Of a stretch of 64,000 nt of DNA, positions 8,094-15,364 are shown piece by piece. The stretch comes from Patescibacteria group bacterium (lineage in GTDB: Bacteria > Patescibacteriota > Minisyncoccia > Moranbacterales > GWC2-37-73): assembly GCA_022709545.1 (NCBI GenBank), contig JAKLIP010000003.1, positions 1 through 64,000 of the forward strand. The letters are read 5' to 3'. The notes under the pieces were generated by a model that did not search any database, was not told the origin of the DNA, and saw only the letters and a list, made by a program, of their open reading frames with translations. Each line of letters starts with the position of its first letter. The stretch's first letter is position 1. The position numbers and the translations under genes are program-made.

Positions 8094-8771
8094 CTATAAA
8101 TTAACTTTCATTGATGGTCCCATTGTCGAACAAATAGAAATAGAAATTATGTATTTTCCTTTTACTCCTGCTGGCTTAGCCTTATTAACAGCCTCTATGA
8201 AAGTAGTATAATTTTCCTCTAATTTTTTGATCTCGAAAGAACTTTTTCCTATAACTTGATGAACAACTCCTGAGGCATCATTTTTAAAACTTAATTTTCC
8301 TTTTTTAAGCATTTCTACAGTTTCTTTAATTTTATCGGAAACAGTTTCAGTTTTAGGACTTGGCATCAATCCACGTGGCCCAAGAATTTTTGCTGCCGGG
8401 GCAAGTTTAGGCATCATTTCTGGGCTGGCAACCAAAACATCAAATCCATCAATTTTTCCCTGTTTTATTTTTTCAATAAAATCTTCAGCACCTACAATAT
8501 CAGCACCAGCTTCTTTAGCTTCTTTAGCTTTCGTTGAAGTTACAACTGCAATTTTCTTTGTTTTTCCAATTCCGTGTGGCAAAACAACAGCTGCGCGAAC
8601 CTGTTGGTCTCCTTTTTTTGTATCCAGACCCAATTTTATGTGAACTTCTACTGATTCATCGAATTTTGCAATTTTTCCTTCCTTTATAAGAGTCAGGGCT
8701 TCCGTAATAAGATAAGTTTTATTCTTATCCACTTTTTCAGAAATAGCTCTGTATTTTTTTCCTCTTTTCAT
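8094..8771 (-). CDS. rplA: 50S ribosomal protein L1
   Basis: L1 binds 23S rRNA at the L1 stalk and in many bacteria represses its own operon. I start at the ATG at 8771 (225 residues, MKRGKKYRAI), which matches the normal L1 N-terminus. An in-frame GTG at 8801 would add ten residues not seen in the family. The RGLMPSPK motif and the KGKYIISISICSTMGPS end are characteristic. It is last in secE-nusG-rplK-rplA and is followed by a strong terminator, so rplJ and rplL, which often follow, lie elsewhere. L1 is missing in some CPR lineages, so its presence is a useful taxonomic character. Confidence 0.95.
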   Translation of the reverse strand: MKRGKKYRAISEKVDKNKTYLITEALTLIKEGKIAKFDESVEVHIKLGLDTKKGDQQVRAAVVLPHGIGKTKKIAVVTSTKAKEAKEAGADIVGAEDFIEKIKQGKIDGFDVLVASPEMMPKLAPAAKILGPRGLMPSPKTETVSDKIKETVEMLKKGKLSFKNDASGVVHQVIGKSSFEIKKLEENYTTFIEAVNKAKPAGVKGKYIISISICSTMGPSMKVNL

Positions 8772-8838
8772 ATTTTTTGTGTGGTCATAATGTCCTGTCA
8801 CTTATAAATGACGCGACTCCCACTTTGTTATAAATAAA

Positions 8839-9261
8839 TTATTCTATTTTAATTCCCATTGACCTGGCTGTACCAGCTACAATTTTCATTGCACCTTCAA
8901 CATCATTAGCATTAAGATCAACCATTTTTTTCTTTGCAATTTCTTCCAGCTGAGCCTTAGTAACTTTACCTACTTTATCTTTCAGTGGGTTGGCAGCTCC
9001 TTTTCCTATGCCAGCTGCCTTTTTCAAAAGTTCAGCTGCCGGAGCAGTTTTCATGATGAAATCAAAAGAGCGATCTTCATATACCGTAATTTCAACAGGA
9101 ACAACTTCGCCCATTTTATCTTTTGTAGCATCATTAAAGCGAGTACAAAATTCCTGAATTGCAATTCCGTGCTGTCCTAGAACCGGACCAATTGGAGGTG
9201 CAGGATTAGCTTTTCCTCCAACAACTTGGAGCTTGATAATTATTTTAATTTTCTTTGCCAT
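8839..9261 (-). CDS. rplK: 50S ribosomal protein L11
   Basis: L11 (140 residues, normal length) forms the GTPase-associated centre with 23S rRNA. The N-terminal domain has the proline-rich [14 protein letters not shown] segment, the switch helix that contacts factors, and the C-terminal RNA-binding domain ends in [11 protein letters not shown]. It sits 24 bases after nusG and 67 bases before the rplA start. There is no SD. Confident assignment. Confidence 0.97.
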   Translation of the reverse strand: MAKKIKIIIKLQVVGGKANPAPPIGPVLGQHGIAIQEFCTRFNDATKDKMGEVVPVEITVYEDRSFDFIMKTAPAAELLKKAAGIGKGAANPLKDKVGKVTKAQLEEIAKKKMVDLNANDVEGAMKIVAGTARSMGIKIE

Positions 9262-9285
9262 AATATTAATTTAACATTAGTTGAT

Positions 9286-9831
9286 TTATATCTTACTTAC
9301 TTGTAAGAAATCCAGTTCTACTGGGGTTTCACGTCCAAAAATTGAAACGAGAACTTTAACTTTTCCTTTGTCTTCATCAAACTCCTGAACTTTTCCGTCA
9401 AAATCTTTAAATGGCCCTTCATTTATCTTTATTGAGTCTCCTGCTTTCAGATCTATCTTATATTTCGGCTCAGCTACACCCATCCTCTTTTTCAACATTT
9501 CTATTTCATGAGGATCAACCGGCGTAGGAGTTGTCCCGAGTCCAATAAATCCGGTAACATTAGGCGTATTGCGAACCACATACCATGAAGCATCTGTAAC
9601 AACCATATTAACCAAAACATACCCGGGATAAATTCTCTCTTCAAAAACCGTCCTTTTACCATTTTTAATTTTAATTTTATTTTCCTTTGGAACCATTACA
9701 TCAAAAATAAGATCCTGCATATCCATGGATTCTATGCGTTGTTTAAGGTTACGAGCAACATTATCTTCGTAGCCAGAATATGTATGAATCACATACCAAG
9801 CTCGGCCGTGATGTTGTGTTTGTTTTGCCAT
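9286..9831 (-). CDS. nusG: Transcription antitermination factor NusG
   Basis: NusG binds RNA polymerase and links it to Rho or the ribosome. The NGN domain is seen from WYVIHTYSGYEDNVARNL onwards. The PGYVLV strand is followed by VRNTPNVTGFIG, and the KOW domain at residues about 130-165 contains GPFKDFDGKVQEF. Length 181 is typical. It lies between secE (20-base gap) and rplK, the classical order. No SD. Confidence 0.97.
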   Translation of the reverse strand: MAKQTQHHGRAWYVIHTYSGYEDNVARNLKQRIESMDMQDLIFDVMVPKENKIKIKNGKRTVFEERIYPGYVLVNMVVTDASWYVVRNTPNVTGFIGLGTTPTPVDPHEIEMLKKRMGVAEPKYKIDLKAGDSIKINEGPFKDFDGKVQEFDEDKGKVKVLVSIFGRETPVELDFLQVSKI

Positions 9832-9851
9832 TTTTGTAATTTAACTACTTA

Positions 9852-10037
9852 TTATTTTAAAATAAATGTTCTTAGGGCGTATCCAAAAACAGAATCTAAA
9901 CCACCAAGAAAACCAGCTACTGCCAAACTTACAGCCACAACCAGCAAGGTGTAATTTATAGTTTGTTTTTTTGAAGGCCAATTTACTTTCATAAGTTCGT
10001 CTTTAGCCTCCTGCACAAATGTAACAATTTTGTTCAT
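9852..10037 (-). CDS. secE: Preprotein translocase subunit SecE
   Basis: A 61-residue single-span SecE of the short bacterial type, part of the SecYEG channel. An amphipathic N-terminal stretch (ELMKVNWPSKKQT, the conserved cytosolic motif) is followed by one membrane helix at residues about 29-55. It is first in secE-nusG-rplK-rplA, expressed from the promoter at 10084-10112. The mRNA would begin with the GC hairpin at 10056-10072. Confidence 0.95.
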   Translation of the reverse strand: MNKIVTFVQEAKDELMKVNWPSKKQTINYTLLVVAVSLAVAGFLGGLDSVFGYALRTFILK

Positions 10038-10055
10038 ATTTTTAGGGTTTTTTAA

Positions 10056-10072
10056 AAAGCCCCTGGGGCTTT
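10056..10072 (-). terminator. Terminator of tRNA-Ile, at the 5' end of the secE mRNA
   Basis: AAAGCCCC/GGGGCTTT hairpin followed leftward by TTTTTAAAAAA. It lies 47 bases beyond the tRNA-Ile 3' end. Because the secE promoter is predicted to start near 10077, the same hairpin would also form the first structure of the secE mRNA. Confidence 0.7.
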
Positions 10073-10083
10073 CTTATGGTTTA

Positions 10084-10112
10084 AACATACATTATTAAAC
10101 GTTTGCTGTCAA
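10084..10112 (-). promoter_or_regulatory. Promoter of secE-nusG-rplK-rplA
   Basis: Leftward -35 TTGACA (10107-10112, consensus), 17-bp spacer, -10 TATGTT (10084-10089). It sits directly behind the tRNA-Ile gene and gives a leader of about 40 bases. Confidence 0.65.
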
Positions 10113-10118
10113 ATTGTG

Positions 10119-10192
10119 TGGGCGATCGGGGACTTGAACCTCGGACCTCGTCATTATCAGTGACGCGCTCTAACCAGCTGAGCTAATCGCCC
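10119..10192 (-). tRNA. tRNA-Ile (anticodon GAU)
   Basis: A 74-base cloverleaf. The acceptor stem GGGCGAT pairs with ATCGCCC, the D-arm contains AGCTCAGCTGGTTAGAGC, and the anticodon stem CGTCA/TGACG encloses loop CTGATAA with anticodon GAT (plus-strand 10156-10158). The T-arm has GGTTCAAGTCC. The discriminator base is A and CCA is not encoded. This tRNA reads AUC/AUU and fits the specifier and acceptor-end contacts of the T-box at 34917-35126. Confidence 0.97.
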
Positions 10193-10238
10193 TTAATATG
10201 AACTATACTGTGAACCTTTCTTTCATTGTTTGAGTCAA

Positions 10239-10267
10239 ATTATAATAGATGACAGAAATTAAAACAA
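10239..10267 (-). promoter_or_regulatory. Promoter of tRNA-Ile
   Basis: Leftward -35 TTGTTT (10262-10267), 17-bp spacer, -10 TATAAT (10239-10244), giving a 5' leader of about 40 bases. The -35 lies inside the downstream arm of the terminator hairpin at 10261-10284. Confidence 0.65.
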
Positions 10268-10284
10268 GATTTTATTCTTGTTTT
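10261..10284 (-). terminator. Terminator hairpin upstream of tRNA-Ile
   Basis: AAAACAAGA, 6-base loop, TCTTGTTTT. Leftward reading ends in TTTTAATTT. It ends either the surface-protein transcript (stop at 10458) or a short transcript from the promoter at 10317-10345. Confidence 0.6.
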
Positions 10285-10316
10285 ACAGAGAAAATCCATA
10301 AATTAAGAACTGCTTT

Positions 10317-10345
10317 ATTATATACTGTCAAAATAAAACCGGCAA
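10317..10345 (-). promoter_or_regulatory. Promoter without a gene (candidate small RNA)
   Basis: Leftward -35 TTGCCG (10340-10345), 17-bp spacer, -10 TATAAT (10317-10322). The predicted start near 10310 is only about 25 bases before the terminator hairpin, so it would give an RNA of about 50-55 bases with no reading frame. It may instead be an extra, weak promoter of tRNA-Ile. I see nothing else in the 265 bases between 10193 and 10457. Confidence 0.35.
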
Positions 10346-10457
10346 GAGATATGTTGATTTATTACTGCCTGTAATTTTAGCCGTATCCCAATGACTTTAT
10401 TATCGCACAAAGAGAAATTCTTGGTATTATAAAGTTAGTATTAGCTCAAAATTTTGG

Positions 10458-11411
10458 TTACTGTCCGCAAATGTTCGACGCTGTGCCGCCGCAAGCAACA
10501 GACATCGTACCAGCGCTATTCCAAGTCCCATTATAACACTCCCTAATATCATAACTACTTCCAGCACCAGGACAGGCATATACAAAAGTAAGAACATTGC
10601 AATGTGCACCGTTGCTGTAAGTTTTTGAACCATAAGTGCAAAGCTGGGGAGTTGCTTCACATACCACTGTTCCGTCAGAGTTGATGGTCCGAATAGCTAA
10701 GCCCGCAGCGCAAGTACCCGTTACTCTTCTTTGTAAATAAGTTGTGTCAGCTGAAATAGTTCCAGTAGTCGTAATCGGACCTCCAGTTAATCCTGTTCCG
10801 GTACTTAACTGAGTAACAGTTCCTGTTCCGCCACTAATAGTTTTCCATGAAGCTAAACCGTTAGCATCAGAAGTTAACACTTTGCCTACACCCTGGGTTC
10901 CGTCAGTAATTTTAATTTTCCCAATTAAATCCAATTTAGCTGCGGGTGTTGTTGTGCCGATACCAACGATACCATCAAAAACAGCATTGCTATAACCACG
11001 TAAGGCTCCATTGATTCCCAAAGCTCCAGCTTTAATTTGAGAAGAATTATCCGTAAGAATATCATCATTTGCATTTATATCACCCGTATTATTAATAGTG
11101 GTACCAGAAATAGAAATACCTGTGCCAGCATTGTAAGTTGTCCCACCGCCACTCGGCCAAGTGCTTCTGCAGTCACTTCCAATACAAAGACTGGTTTTCC
11201 CTTGCACTGATCCTTCTGCGCTAATTGAACCAGAGGAGCCAAAAGAACCGATTTTAATTTGGGGAGTGCCACTGGTATTTATCGGCGCTCCAATGTTTCC
11301 TTCTGGAGCTATTGTAGTTGGTTCAGTCCAAGCTTTGACAAATTGCAAGGAAACACCAAACATTATTCCAACAACAATAACGCTCGTCCAATAAGTAATG
11401 TTTTTGATCAT
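10458..11411 (-). CDS. Secreted tail-fibre-like protein of the AWTEP family, copy 1
   Basis: A 317-residue exported protein. Residues 1-28 are a signal/anchor (KNITYWTSVIVVGIMFGV) ending in KAWTEPTTIAPEGNIGAPINTS, a constant head shared with the genes at 39778 and 40748. Next come Gly/Ser/Thr-rich beta segments. A VGIGTTTPAAKLDLIGKIKI-like cassette with GVGKVLTSDANGLASW follows, as in phage tail fibres and Bacteroidetes surface proteins. The last 80 residues are Cys-containing. It is likely cell-surface or pilus-like; the exact role is unknown. Base composition is richer in GC than its neighbours. No SD. Confidence 0.7.
   Translation of the reverse strand: MIKNITYWTSVIVVGIMFGVSLQFVKAWTEPTTIAPEGNIGAPINTSGTPQIKIGSFGSSGSISAEGSVQGKTSLCIGSDCRSTWPSGGGTTYNAGTGISISGTTINNTGDINANDDILTDNSSQIKAGALGINGALRGYSNAVFDGIVGIGTTTPAAKLDLIGKIKITDGTQGVGKVLTSDANGLASWKTISGGTGTVTQLSTGTGLTGGPITTTGTISADTTYLQRRVTGTCAAGLAIRTINSDGTVVCEATPQLCTYGSKTYSNGAHCNVLTFVYACPGAGSSYDIRECYNGTWNSAGTMSVACGGTASNICGQ
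10851..10973 (-). repeat. KLD-cassette repeat, copy A
   Basis: A stretch of about 120 bases encoding the VGIGTTTPAAKLDLIGK...SDANGLASW cassette. It resembles the copies at 40995-41126 and 41705-41838 at the DNA level. It marks a modular unit shared between two surface genes 30 kb apart. Confidence 0.6.
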
Positions 11412-11536
11412 GTTTTTGTTTTAAGAATTTAGTGAAATATGCTGGTATTTTACCATATAATTTAAATTTCACGAAATCTTTCTAAACTCTCTATAATTAA
11501 GAATACAGGCAGGATTCTGCGGTTAAAACAAAAAAC

Positions 11537-11554
11537 ACTATCTGAAAAGATAGT
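11537..11554 (-). terminator. Terminator after tRNA-Ala
   Basis: ACTATC, 6-base loop, GATAGT, followed leftward by GTTTTTTGTTTT. It lies about 90 bases past the tRNA-Ala 3' end and ahead of the surface gene at 10458-11411. Confidence 0.7.
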
Positions 11555-11642
11555 ATCTTAATTGAATATTTATTAAAGGTGTGTTCAAACCTTTACTTAG
11601 ACCTTGGTAAAGCCATTAGTAGGGTATTTAAACATGGATTTG

Positions 11643-11715
11643 TGGACCGGACAGGACTTGAACCCGCTACCTCCTCAGTGCAAATGAGGCGCTCTACCAG
11701 GTGAGCTACCGGCCC
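11643..11715 (-). tRNA. tRNA-Ala (anticodon UGC)
   Basis: A 73-base cloverleaf. The acceptor stem GGGCCGG pairs with CCGGTCC, including the G3-U70 wobble that identifies alanine tRNA. The anticodon stem CCTCA/TGAGG has loop TTTGCAC, anticodon TGC (plus-strand 11680-11682). The T-arm has GGTTCAAGTCC and the discriminator is A. CCA is not encoded. Confidence 0.97.
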
Positions 11716-11738
11716 AAAAATAAAAACAACTAAAAACC

Positions 11739-11767
11739 ATTATACACCGGCATAACCCGCTTGTCCA
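11739..11767 (-). promoter_or_regulatory. Promoter of tRNA-Ala
   Basis: Leftward -35 TGGACA (11762-11767), 17-bp spacer, -10 TATAAT (11739-11744); start about 17 bases before the mature 5' end. Confidence 0.7.
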
Positions 11768-11777
11768 TACTTCCCGG

Positions 11778-12596
11778 TCACTTTGTAAAATAAACCATTA
11801 TTACAATCATAGCTAGCACTAACCTGTACCAAAAAAATGGAGCGTAACCAACTTTCTGAATAAAGCACAGCATATATTTAATAGCCAGATATCCGCTTAC
11901 GGCAGCCGCTAAAATACCCAATAAAATAGGAACATTAATCCCTGTTTTAAAAAGTTCCGGGATTTTAAAAATTGCCGCCCCAAAAATTATTGGCGTGGAA
12001 AGGAGAAAAGAAAATCTAGCCGCCTGCTCTCTAGATAAACCGCAAGCCAAAGCTGCTGTCATAGTGGCGCCTGATCTGGAAACCCCAGGAATAATAGCTA
12101 CGGCCTGTGAAAGTCCTATAATAATCGCGTCTTTAAAACTAGTGTTTTGTATATCCTTTTTATGGATTGCGTATCTATCAACTAAATATAAAATCAGACC
12201 GACTATGCTCAAAGTAAAAGCTATAATCAGAGGATGGCGAAAAGCTTGTTCGGCTTGAGTCTCGAGTAAAAATCCAAAAATAGCTCCCGGAACAGATGCA
12301 ATAACCAAAAGCCACAATAAGCTAGCTGAATAATTTTTAGTTTCATTAATCTTTAGCTTAAAGTTTGTGTGAAAAATATTATTTGATGCTACTGAAAAAA
12401 TTTCCAGCCAATCTTTCCAAAAAAATCCTATGACTGCAATGAGCGTTCCTATGTGAAGTGCCACATCAAAAGAAAGTCCTGGATCCTGCCAGCCAAAAAA
12501 ATACGGTGCCAAAATCAGATGCGCAGTTGAAGAAATCGGCAAAAATTCTCCAAGTCCCTGAATGATTCCTAAAATTGTCGACTGAAAAATTTCCAT
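11778..12596 (-). CDS. uppP: Undecaprenyl-diphosphatase
   Basis: The 272-residue BacA/UppP-type membrane phosphatase recycles undecaprenyl diphosphate for peptidoglycan and glycan export. The two family motifs are present: GLGEFLPISSTAHL near residue 15 and PGVSRSGATM near residue 170. Six to eight membrane helices are seen. The start at 12596 lies 2 bases after the stop of the methyltransferase gene at 12599, so the two are probably cotranscribed and translationally coupled. It has no SD. Confidence 0.95.
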   Translation of the reverse strand: MEIFQSTILGIIQGLGEFLPISSTAHLILAPYFFGWQDPGLSFDVALHIGTLIAVIGFFWKDWLEIFSVASNNIFHTNFKLKINETKNYSASLLWLLVIASVPGAIFGFLLETQAEQAFRHPLIIAFTLSIVGLILYLVDRYAIHKKDIQNTSFKDAIIIGLSQAVAIIPGVSRSGATMTAALACGLSREQAARFSFLLSTPIIFGAAIFKIPELFKTGINVPILLGILAAAVSGYLAIKYMLCFIQKVGYAPFFWYRLVLAMIVIMVYFTK

Positions 12597-12598
12597 GA

Positions 12599-13294
12599 CT
12601 ATTTTTTACCAATCAATAAAATATTTCTTTTATCTATTATCTCACATTTCTCCACCTTAAATCCAGCGTCAGAGAATAATTTACGCAATTCTCTTTTTGT
12701 AAAAGCATGATGATATCTTTGAAATTTTTTGCCCTCATTATCAGTAAAAGAAACATAACAATCATTCCAGTCCATATTCCTATCCCCTTTTAATTTACCC
12801 AACCAGTTTTTAAAAATATTTTTTATATATTTTTTTTGCCACAAATTCCAAGTTGTGATAATAATATATCCTTCTTTTTTTATAATTCTGTATAATTCTT
12901 TAGCGACATCTTCTCGATATTTTTTAGATGGAAAATGATGAAAGACTGCAATAGAAAAAATTATGTTGAAAGATTCGCTTGGCAATGATAGACTATCAGA
13001 ATTAGATATCTTTTGAAAATTATTGGCTTTATTAGGATATTTTTCCTTAGCAGTATTAATAAGCTTTTCTGAGATATCTATACCCAAATAGTCGATTTTT
13101 TTATTAAAAAATAGCTCTAAAAGGCGTCCATTGCCGCAGCCGAAATCTAGCACTTTCTCCCCTTCTTTGGCATAATCAGCGATAAATTCCAATCCGCGCC
13201 AAAAATATTTCCTGGTTTCAGAAAATTTTTCCGCCATCGAATTATACCCATGCTCAGTTTCTTTTAATATTTTTTCTTTGATTTTTTGATCCAT
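12599..13294 (-). CDS. Trm9/ALKBH8-like tRNA wobble-uridine methyltransferase
   Basis: A 231-residue class I SAM methyltransferase. Motif I is VLDFGCGNGR (48-57). Around it the protein matches Trm9-family hallmarks: FSETRKYFW (24-32), SIAVFHHF (114-121), an Ile-rich strand ending TTWNLWQ, and the late RYHHAF...EL segment corresponding to YYHLY...EL of Trm9. Trm9 methylates cm5U34, the product of Elp3, to mcm5U34. The gene is head to head with an Elp3 gene, and the start codons are 16 bases apart. I use the ATG at 13294; an ATG at 13312 would overlap the elp3 start. It could instead be an unrelated small-molecule methyltransferase, but context and motifs favour tRNA. Confidence 0.72.
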   Translation of the reverse strand: MDQKIKEKILKETEHGYNSMAEKFSETRKYFWRGLEFIADYAKEGEKVLDFGCGNGRLLELFFNKKIDYLGIDISEKLINTAKEKYPNKANNFQKISNSDSLSLPSESFNIIFSIAVFHHFPSKKYREDVAKELYRIIKKEGYIIITTWNLWQKKYIKNIFKNWLGKLKGDRNMDWNDCYVSFTDNEGKKFQRYHHAFTKRELRKLFSDAGFKVEKCEIIDKRNILLIGKK

Positions 13295-13310
13295 ATGAAT
13301 AAAAACAACC

Positions 13311-14897
13311 ATGCTTAAAGATTACGATAATTATATAAAAAGTGCAATTAAACAGCTTCCGGAATCACGGGCTGATTTTTTGCAACTAAAAAAGAAACTT
13401 TCCAAAAAATACAAACTTCCTATTCCTACTAACGCCGATTTGCGCAACAGATATAATGAGCTTCTAAAAAAGAAAAGGATAATGGGATCAGAAAAATTTG
13501 AAAAATTACTTTTGAGCCGCGCTATCCGGACTGAGTCCGGCGTGGCTGTGGTAGCAGTCCTCACCAAATCATATCCCTGTCCCGGAAAATGTATATATTG
13601 TCCAAGCGAAAAAGATATGCCAAAAAGCTATCTTTCCAATGAGCCGGCTGTTATGCGCGCTATTGATGCTGATTTTGATCCATATAGACAAGTTCAAAAT
13701 CGTTTGCGTTCATTGGAGCTCAATGGCCATGCTACAGATAAAATAGAGTTGATAGTTATGGGAGGAACATTTTCTTACCTTCCTAGTTATTATCAAAAAT
13801 ATTTTATATGGCAATGCTTTAAAGCTTGCAACGAATTCGAACGAAAAATCAAAAAACAAAAAGCAAAAATTAAAACCAAGGGAGAATTACTAAATAAATA
13901 TTTGTCAAAAGAACAGAAAAAAAATGAAAAAGCTAAACACAGAATTATCGGGTTGACCTTAGAAACACGTCCTGATTTTATAAATGAAAAAGAAATAAAA
14001 AATTTCAGGAATCTCGGCTGTACTCGCGTGGAACTGGGTGTGCAGAGCATTTTTGATGATATTTTAAAAAAAAATAAGCGCGGTCATTCTGTAACTGAGA
14101 CGATTTGCGCCACAAAACTCTTGAAAGACGCGGGCTTTAAAATTAATTATCATATAATGCCTGGACTGCCTGGATCAAGTCCAAAACATGATTTTAAAAT
14201 GTTTAAAGAACTATTTTCTAATCCTAATTTCCAGCCGGACATGCTGAAAATCTATCCAACAGTCGTCCTTAGAAACAGCCAACTTTTTAAATTATGGAAA
14301 AATAACTCATACAAGCCACTTTCGGACAATAAATTTGAGAAATTTGTTTTAAAAATAAAAAATGAAGTTATTCCCCCTTATGTCCGCATTGCCCGGCTTG
14401 TACGTGATGTTCCAACTTCTTCTATAATTGCTGGACCTACAGTTTCCAATTTGAGACAAATTATTATCCCGGAGTCACATTGTCCGTGCATTCGTTGCCG
14501 TGAAGTACGAAGCGGATATGAAATAAAAGAAAAAATTGTTTTAAATAGAATTGATTATCCAGCATCGGATGGATATGAAATATTTTTACAATATATTTCA
14601 CCAGATAAGAAAAAATTATTTGCACTTCTTCGCCTGCGCATCACATCAGAAAAAAAAGCCATTATCCGCGAAGTGCATACTTATGGCAAAATGGAAAAAA
14701 TAAACCAGAAAAATAAAAAATCCCCACAACACATAGGACTAGGCAAGAAACTAGTAGCTGAAGCCGAAAAAATTGCCAAAAAAGAATTTAAGATAGACAA
14801 TATATCAGTTATTTCTGGCATCGGTGTTAGATATTATTACCGAAAACTCGGCTATAAACTAAAAGACACTTATATGGTAAAATATATTGGTAAATAA
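13311..14897 (+). CDS. Elp3-type tRNA uridine(34) acetyltransferase (radical SAM + GNAT)
   Basis: A 528-residue single-protein Elp3. The radical SAM domain has the cluster motif C90-x3-C94-x2-C97 after RTESGVAVVAV. It is followed by MGGTF, LTLETRPD, RVELGVQS, KRGHSV and YHIMPGLPG, all in family order. A zinc-site region CPCIRCREV lies before the C-terminal GNAT domain, which has the acetyl-CoA loop QHIGLG at 473-478 and SGIGVRYYYRKLGY. Both halves appear intact. Elp3 builds cm5U34 on tRNA; archaeal and some bacterial enzymes act without other Elongator subunits. It is followed 22 bases later by a yjbQ gene. The ATG at 13311 has no SD. Confidence 0.93.
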   Translation: MLKDYDNYIKSAIKQLPESRADFLQLKKKLSKKYKLPIPTNADLRNRYNELLKKKRIMGSEKFEKLLLSRAIRTESGVAVVAVLTKSYPCPGKCIYCPSEKDMPKSYLSNEPAVMRAIDADFDPYRQVQNRLRSLELNGHATDKIELIVMGGTFSYLPSYYQKYFIWQCFKACNEFERKIKKQKAKIKTKGELLNKYLSKEQKKNEKAKHRIIGLTLETRPDFINEKEIKNFRNLGCTRVELGVQSIFDDILKKNKRGHSVTETICATKLLKDAGFKINYHIMPGLPGSSPKHDFKMFKELFSNPNFQPDMLKIYPTVVLRNSQLFKLWKNNSYKPLSDNKFEKFVLKIKNEVIPPYVRIARLVRDVPTSSIIAGPTVSNLRQIIIPESHCPCIRCREVRSGYEIKEKIVLNRIDYPASDGYEIFLQYISPDKKKLFALLRLRITSEKKAIIREVHTYGKMEKINQKNKKSPQHIGLGKKLVAEAEKIAKKEFKIDNISVISGIGVRYYYRKLGYKLKDTYMVKYIGK

Positions 14898-14919
14898 TAA
14901 ATTATTTATTAAGTAGTTT

Positions 14920-15363
14920 ATGAAAATAAAAAATGAAATAATAAAATTAAAGACTGCTACCACAATGGATTTTATCGATATCACCGATAAAATACAGACA
15001 AAAATAAAAAAAGTCGGCATTAAAAATGGTATCATCAACGTTCAGAGTTTGCATACTACTATGGCTGTCATTGTTAATGAAGCTGAACCATTACTTATTT
15101 CAGATATAAAAAATCTTCTTGAAAAAATAGCGCCACGTAAACATGCATATATGCATGATAATTTTAAAATTCGTAAAGTTAACATGTGCGATGGTGAATG
15201 CAGGAATGGTCATTCTCACAGCAAGGCAATCCATCTGCCAACTTCAGTTATAATGAATATTATTGGAAATAAACTCCAACTTGGCCAATGGCAAAGAGTT
15301 TTTGCTGTAGAATTAGATCGGTCTCGTTCACGTGAAATTGCTTTGCAAATTATCGGAAAATAG
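14920..15363 (+). CDS. YjbQ/UPF0047 family protein
   Basis: A 147-residue protein of the YjbQ family, known for weak thiamine-phosphate-synthase-like activity and of unsettled role. Conserved features are HTTMAVIVNEAEPLL near residue 46 and the metal-site region NGHSHSKAIHLPTS near residue 98. LGQWQRVFAVELD and the REIALQIIGK end complete the family pattern. It is in the elp3 transcript (22-base gap). Its stop meets the rlmN stop tail to tail with one base between. Confidence 0.9.
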   Translation: MKIKNEIIKLKTATTMDFIDITDKIQTKIKKVGIKNGIINVQSLHTTMAVIVNEAEPLLISDIKNLLEKIAPRKHAYMHDNFKIRKVNMCDGECRNGHSHSKAIHLPTSVIMNIIGNKLQLGQWQRVFAVELDRSRSREIALQIIGK

Positions 15364-15364
15364 A

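Noticed and set aside
8772-8801. GTG start giving a longer L1
   Set aside because: The ATG at 8771 gives the normal MKRGKKY beginning of L1; the extension has no family support.
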